Of a stretch of DNA of 64,000 nucleotides, positions 59,917 to 64,000 are shown piece after piece. How positions within the stretch are numbered: position 1 is the stretch's first letter; every line of letters starts with the position of its first letter. The notes below the pieces were generated by a model that saw nothing but the letters and a program-made list of their open reading frames with translations, had not been told where the DNA came from and did not search any database. Origin of the DNA: Flavobacteriales bacterium. Lineage in GTDB: Bacteria > Bacteroidota > Bacteroidia > Flavobacteriales_F > PHOS-HE28. The DNA is taken from NCBI GenBank assembly GCA_016710015.1, contig JADJLR010000006.1:62001-126000 (forward strand), given 5' to 3'. The translations under genes and the position numbers were made by a program.

Positions 59917-62607
59917 ATGGAAAAGTATCTCTTGAATTCCTTGCGTCTCAGTGTGCTTGTTTGCGCCATTGGTAACCTCGTTCCAGTTTGCGCCCAGATC
60001 AGTCAAGGTGGTTCCCCGGCCAGCATCGGAAGATCTCTTTCTGCGCATCAAGGCGTTCGCACCCCTGACATCGATCTGGTAGAATTGGCTGCCGTTGATG
60101 CTGTGAACGACCAGGACAAATCCATTCCGTGGCGATTCGGGAAGAACCATGCCGTGAACCTTGATCTGGCGAACTCCGGTTCTTGGAATACACTGGAGGA
60201 TGGTACACGCCTTTGGCGCCTAGGGATCGAATGTCCGGGAGCATTGAGCGTGAATTTTGAGTTCCATGATTTCCGGCCTGCTCCTGGAGCCCGCGTCTTT
60301 GTGGTGGATCAATGGGGTGGCCACATCGGTTCCTTCACCTCGGCGAATGATCACGGCGATCATGTGCTCGGTGTTCAATCCGTGAAAGGGTCACGGATCA
60401 CAGTGGAATACGAGGTGCCTGCCACAGGACCGATCGGGAATTTGCGTGTCGGGCAGATCACCCATGGCTATCGCGATGTCTTCGGCTTTGCGCGTGCACT
60501 CGGCTCATCCGGATCGTGCAATAACAATGTCATCTGCCCTGAAGGCGATGCATGGCGGGATCAGATCCGTTCCGTGGCCATGATCACCGTGAACGGTAGC
60601 GGGATCTGCACAGGTACCTTGATCAATAACTGCAATGACGACGGAACGCCTTACTTCCTTACTGCCAACCATTGTGTTGGCTCTGGCGTTAGCACGTGGG
60701 TCTTTCGGTTCAACTGGGAGAGTTCCTCTTGCACCCAGAACTTGAACGGGCCAACGAACCAGACCATCAGTGGTGCATCTCTCCTACTGAATAGTTCGCC
60801 AAGTGATGTCGCTTTACTGCAATTGAACAGCACCCCTCCTTCTTCCTATGACGTCTTCTATAGTGGCTGGGATAAGGGAACGGACGTTCCAACCTCAGCT
60901 GTCGGTATCCACCATCCTTCTGGAGATATCAAGAAGATATCCTTTGAGAACGACCCGCTTACGAGTGCGGATTATTTGGGAAATGCAGGCTCAGGCACCA
61001 GTCATTGGCGCGTAGAAGATTGGGATGATGGAACCACTGAAGGTGGTAGCTCGGGCAGCGCTCTGTATAACTCAGCTGGCCGGATCGTGGGTCAGTTGCA
61101 CGGTGGGTGGGCGAGTTGTTCCAGTCAAACTGCGGATTACTACGGGCGGTTCAATGTCAGTTATCCTTTACTTCAGTCCTGGCTTGGATCCTGTGGTGAT
61201 GCTGTGAACGGGTATGACCCCAATGCTCCTTCCGTAGCTCTGGATGCAAGGGCCGTTGGGTTCATCGGTGCGCCGGCGAATGTGTGTACGGCGTCGATCA
61301 GCCCATCGGTTACGGTGTTGAATGGGGGAACATCCACACTCAACAGTTTCACCATCGCATGGTCCGTAGCTGGTGGGGCATCCGGTTCTGTTCCTTGGAA
61401 CGGGGTTCTAGCTACCGGTGCCAGTGTGAATGTCCCTTTGGGTTCTATCTCATTGGTCAGCGGTTCCAACGTGTTATCCGCTACGGTGAATAGCCCCAAT
61501 GGTGGTGCAGATCAGCTCCCGGCCAATAACACGGCAACTGCAACAGTGGTCAGTGGAACGAATACGGTCACACTCAACCTCATTTTGGATCGTTATGGGA
61601 ATGAATCCAGCTGGATGATCCGAAGTGGTGCGACCACGTACGCCAGCGGAGGTCCGTACAGCCAACAAGGTTCGACGGGCGAGTACCCGTTGGCTCCCAT
61701 CGTCGTCTGTCTGCCTGACGGTTGTTACGAATTCGTGATGAACGATTCGTACGGCGATGGATTGTGTTGCGCGTACGGGAATGGAAGCTTCTCACTGGCT
61801 GGAGCGGCCGGTACCTTGGCGACAGGCGGCACATTCACCAGCACATCCGTACATGCATTCTGCGTTCAATCCTCCATTCTCTTGAGTGCCCAAGTGATGC
61901 TGGGCGGTCCGTATGGCGCAGGTCCTCTAATGAGCGATGCCCTGCGCACCGGTGGCTGGATACCTACAGCCGAACCGTACACAGCCATGGGCTTCACGCA
62001 TGTTGGAGGAGGTGGAGAAGTACTGGGTGCGAACGTGCTTACGACGACTGATGAAAATGCCATCGTAGATTGGGTTTTCGTTGAATTGCGGTCTAGCGCT
62101 TCCGCCAATACCGTGGTTGCCACACGTTCCGCACTGCTGCAACGCGATGGTGATATCGTTGACACCGATGGGTTGTCACCGGTCTCCTTCGGTGTTGGTT
62201 CTGGTGCGTACCATGTCGCAGTGCTTCACAGGAACCATTTGGGTGTGATGACCAACGCGACGGTGGCATTGTCCAGTGCCCCTGCGACAGTCGATTTCAA
62301 AAGCGTTGCCACCGTCGCCTACGGTACAGAAGCTCAACTCAATGTTGGCGGTGTGCAAATGCTATGGGCCGGTGATTGCACGTACAATGGAGCCCTGCAC
62401 TATACTGGAGAGTTGAATGACCGTGATGCCATTCTGAACCTTATTGGAGGTACGGTCCCAACGAATTCAGTGACCGGCTACTTGAACGAGGACGTGAACA
62501 TGGATGGTGTCGCTCGCTACACCGGAGTGTCCAACGATCGCGATATCATTCTCCAAAATATCGGAGGAGTTGTGCCGACCAACAGCCGATCTGCACAGTT
62601 GCCTTGA
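59917..62607 (+). CDS. Lysyl endopeptidase-like secreted serine protease
   Basis: From MEKYLLNSLRLSVLV the 896-residue product has a signal peptide, a propeptide-like region (30-200) and a chymotrypsin-fold protease with the triad His252 (TANHCVG), Asp297 (SDVALLQL) and Ser379 (GGSSGSALYN). The sequence after the serine, IVGQLHGGWASCSS, resembles the lysyl endopeptidases, which cut after lysine. Beyond the protease come an Ig-like region, a DSYGDGLCCAYGNG module and a C-terminal module (657-896), both shared with the neighbouring lysyl oxidase protein. Its stop abuts the recN stop with no gap. Confidence 0.85.
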   Translation: MEKYLLNSLRLSVLVCAIGNLVPVCAQISQGGSPASIGRSLSAHQGVRTPDIDLVELAAVDAVNDQDKSIPWRFGKNHAVNLDLANSGSWNTLEDGTRLWRLGIECPGALSVNFEFHDFRPAPGARVFVVDQWGGHIGSFTSANDHGDHVLGVQSVKGSRITVEYEVPATGPIGNLRVGQITHGYRDVFGFARALGSSGSCNNNVICPEGDAWRDQIRSVAMITVNGSGICTGTLINNCNDDGTPYFLTANHCVGSGVSTWVFRFNWESSSCTQNLNGPTNQTISGASLLLNSSPSDVALLQLNSTPPSSYDVFYSGWDKGTDVPTSAVGIHHPSGDIKKISFENDPLTSADYLGNAGSGTSHWRVEDWDDGTTEGGSSGSALYNSAGRIVGQLHGGWASCSSQTADYYGRFNVSYPLLQSWLGSCGDAVNGYDPNAPSVALDARAVGFIGAPANVCTASISPSVTVLNGGTSTLNSFTIAWSVAGGASGSVPWNGVLATGASVNVPLGSISLVSGSNVLSATVNSPNGGADQLPANNTATATVVSGTNTVTLNLILDRYGNESSWMIRSGATTYASGGPYSQQGSTGEYPLAPIVVCLPDGCYEFVMNDSYGDGLCCAYGNGSFSLAGAAGTLATGGTFTSTSVHAFCVQSSILLSAQVMLGGPYGAGPLMSDALRTGGWIPTAEPYTAMGFTHVGGGGEVLGANVLTTTDENAIVDWVFVELRSSASANTVVATRSALLQRDGDIVDTDGLSPVSFGVGSGAYHVAVLHRNHLGVMTNATVALSSAPATVDFKSVATVAYGTEAQLNVGGVQMLWAGDCTYNGALHYTGELNDRDAILNLIGGTVPTNSVTGYLNEDVNMDGVARYTGVSNDRDIILQNIGGVVPTNSRSAQLP

Positions 62608-64000
62608 TCACGTGCTCTTGGAACGCGAGGGACGCTTGGTCCCCATCAAGGCCCGCGCATTCTCCAGCGCGGCCTTGGTGAGTGTCCGTCCGCTCAGCAT
62701 ATGGGCGAGTGCTTCGACCCGTTCCTCTGCCGTTACTGTCCGGATGCTTGTCATGGAGTGATCATCGACCTCGTCCTTGGCAACGAGTAAGTGCGTTTCG
62801 GCCTTACTGGCGATCTGCGGCAAATGGGTGATGGCCAATACCTGTCGATCCTTCCCCATTCGCGCCATCAAGGTGCCGACACGATCAGCCACCTCCCCAC
62901 TCACGCCAGTATCGATCTCGTCGAAGATCACGGTGGGTAGGTCCTGCGAATCTGCGACCAACGAGATCATGGCGAGCATCACACGACTGAGTTCACCGCC
63001 GGAAGCGACCTTGTCCAATGGAGCGGCCGCTCGATCCTTGTTCGCCGTGAACAAAGCACGCATGGTGTCGATACCGTGTGGTGTTGGTTCGCCGATGCGG
63101 TGATCGAATAAGAATTTGGCATGTGGCATGCCCAGATCATGCAATGTGCCCTCGATCCGTTCGGCAAGATCCAGAGCAGCGATCGCTCGCTTTTCGGATA
63201 GTTCGCGGGCTTGGTCCATGAGCGTGGCACCGGCCGTGGTGTACGCTTGATCCAACTGGCGGATCCGATCCGTCAGGGAACCGATCCCGGATACCTTGAG
63301 GCGCAGCCCCTCCATCAAATCGATCAGATCATCCGAACCGGCTACGCGGTGTTTCTGCTCCAGTCGCGTCAAAGCGTCGGATCGTTCGCGGAGTTGCTGT
63401 GCGCGGGCTGGATCCACGGTCATGGCTCCTGCCAATCGCTCCGCCTCATCGCTGATATCCTTCAATTCGATCCAAGCACTGGACAGTCGTTCCAGCAACG
63501 CAGCGACCTCTTGATCGTACCGAGCCGGTTTGGCCAATGCTTGCTTGGCGCGTTGTAGCATTGGGCCGATCCCAGAACCGTCGGTCATGCACGTTTCAAC
63601 GGTGGAAAGCCCTTGGAGCAACTCCTCGGCATGCTCGACACGTGCCAACTCTTGCTCGATCGCAGCGTGTTCTCCTTCTTGGATCCGCATCGCATCCAGT
63701 TCATCCAATTGGAAGGTCAAGTAGTCCAGCTCGGCGCGGGAACGCTCCTCCTCTACCCGCATGGCCTCCAGTTCATGTGCCAAAGCCCGCCACGAACGGT
63801 ACTCCCCGGAATAGGTATTCGCCAACTCCAAGCTGCCGGCCAACTGATCCACCATGCGCAACTGGAATCCAGGGTCATTGAGCAATTGTGTGTGGTGCTG
63901 GCTGTGGATATGGACCAGTCGGGCGCCCAATTCACGCAATTGATCCAAATTCACCGGAGTGTCGTTCACGAAAGCGCGGGATCGCCCACCAGGATCCAAC
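62608..64000 (-). CDS. recN: DNA repair protein RecN, C-terminal part
   Basis: The visible 463 residues are cut by the right edge, so the N-terminal ATPase half is missing. The coiled-coil arms carry HIHSQHHTQLL near the start of the visible part, and the C-terminal ATPase shows the ABC-like signature LDKVASGGELSRVMLA, Walker B TVIFDEIDTGVSGE and the switch ITHLPQIA. RecN is an SMC-like protein that gathers DNA ends in double-strand break repair. Confidence 0.94.
   Translation of the reverse strand, partial: LDPGGRSRAFVNDTPVNLDQLRELGARLVHIHSQHHTQLLNDPGFQLRMVDQLAGSLELANTYSGEYRSWRALAHELEAMRVEEERSRAELDYLTFQLDELDAMRIQEGEHAAIEQELARVEHAEELLQGLSTVETCMTDGSGIGPMLQRAKQALAKPARYDQEVAALLERLSSAWIELKDISDEAERLAGAMTVDPARAQQLRERSDALTRLEQKHRVAGSDDLIDLMEGLRLKVSGIGSLTDRIRQLDQAYTTAGATLMDQARELSEKRAIAALDLAERIEGTLHDLGMPHAKFLFDHRIGEPTPHGIDTMRALFTANKDRAAAPLDKVASGGELSRVMLAMISLVADSQDLPTVIFDEIDTGVSGEVADRVGTLMARMGKDRQVLAITHLPQIASKAETHLLVAKDEVDDHSMTSIRTVTAEERVEALAHMLSGRTLTKAALENARALMGTKRPSRSKST

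Overview
The window looks like chromosomal DNA of an uncultured member of the Bacteroidota, most likely Flavobacteriales, with moderately high GC. The indications are a type IX secretion (T9SS) type A sorting domain on a giant secreted protein, Bacteroidota-type promoters (TTG, about 19 nt, TAnnTTTG or TAnnTTCG), the parA-parB-DUF5683-dapB-lepB gene order, a long NusB, a PUR-type DUF3276 protein and leucine dehydrogenase. I saw no rRNA, tRNA, CRISPR array or prophage. Gene density is high, and many neighbours overlap by 4 nt (ATGA).

Layout. 0-9.4 kb: a HerA-like ATPase cut by the left edge, a nuclease/phosphatase lipoprotein, an LPP20-like lipoprotein, a SRPBCC/GyrI protein, dipeptide epimerase, a TPR protein and gyrA. 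A pair of perfect DnaA boxes lies between gyrA and clpC. 9.6-16.7 kb: clpC, a three-gene operon ending in a barrel-like protein, a secreted protein of unknown role, an ECF sigma factor with its likely membrane anti-sigma partner, and a small exported protein. 16.8-30.5 kb: a carbohydrate region holding glycosylasparaginase, a FucP-type sugar transporter, a ROK kinase, a GH92 alpha-mannosidase, a GH2 beta-mannosidase, CutC and a 1291-residue CUB-like T9SS cargo. Together these read as a pathway for taking apart protein N-glycans down to the asparagine link. A GxxExxY (PD-(D/E)XK-like) gene flanked by inverted repeats, with decayed tandem copies of its own 5' end, sits inside this region.

30.5-42.6 kb: a sensor histidine kinase, DEAD-box helicase, cyclophilin, lipid acyltransferase and DnaQ-like exonuclease, a leucine dehydrogenase/nusB/yajC/coaE run on the minus strand, an ABC exporter and the DUF3276 gene. 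42.9-49.8 kb: parA, parB, DUF5683, dapB, two tandem signal peptidases, a small lipoprotein and a Nudix hydrolase. 49.8-55.1 kb: a two-gene unit pairing a TPR protein that ends in a caspase-like domain without its catalytic cysteine with a beta-propeller/adenylate cyclase receptor. 55.4-64 kb: fabI, then two large secreted proteins in tandem, then the C-terminal part of recN.

The most striking content is the tandem secreted pair at 56.3-62.6 kb. The first protein carries a bacterial lysyl oxidase domain in which the three copper histidines and the Lys/Tyr pair of the LTQ cofactor are all present. The second is a lysyl-endopeptidase-like serine protease with an intact triad. The two share a DSYGDG-CC module and a C-terminal module of about 240 residues ending in two dockerin-like repeats. 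Other points of note are the pseudo-caspase/cyclase operon, the GxxExxY element, signal peptides that seem to be built from dispersed repeats, and promoter boxes placed so close to start codons that mRNAs should be leaderless or nearly so.
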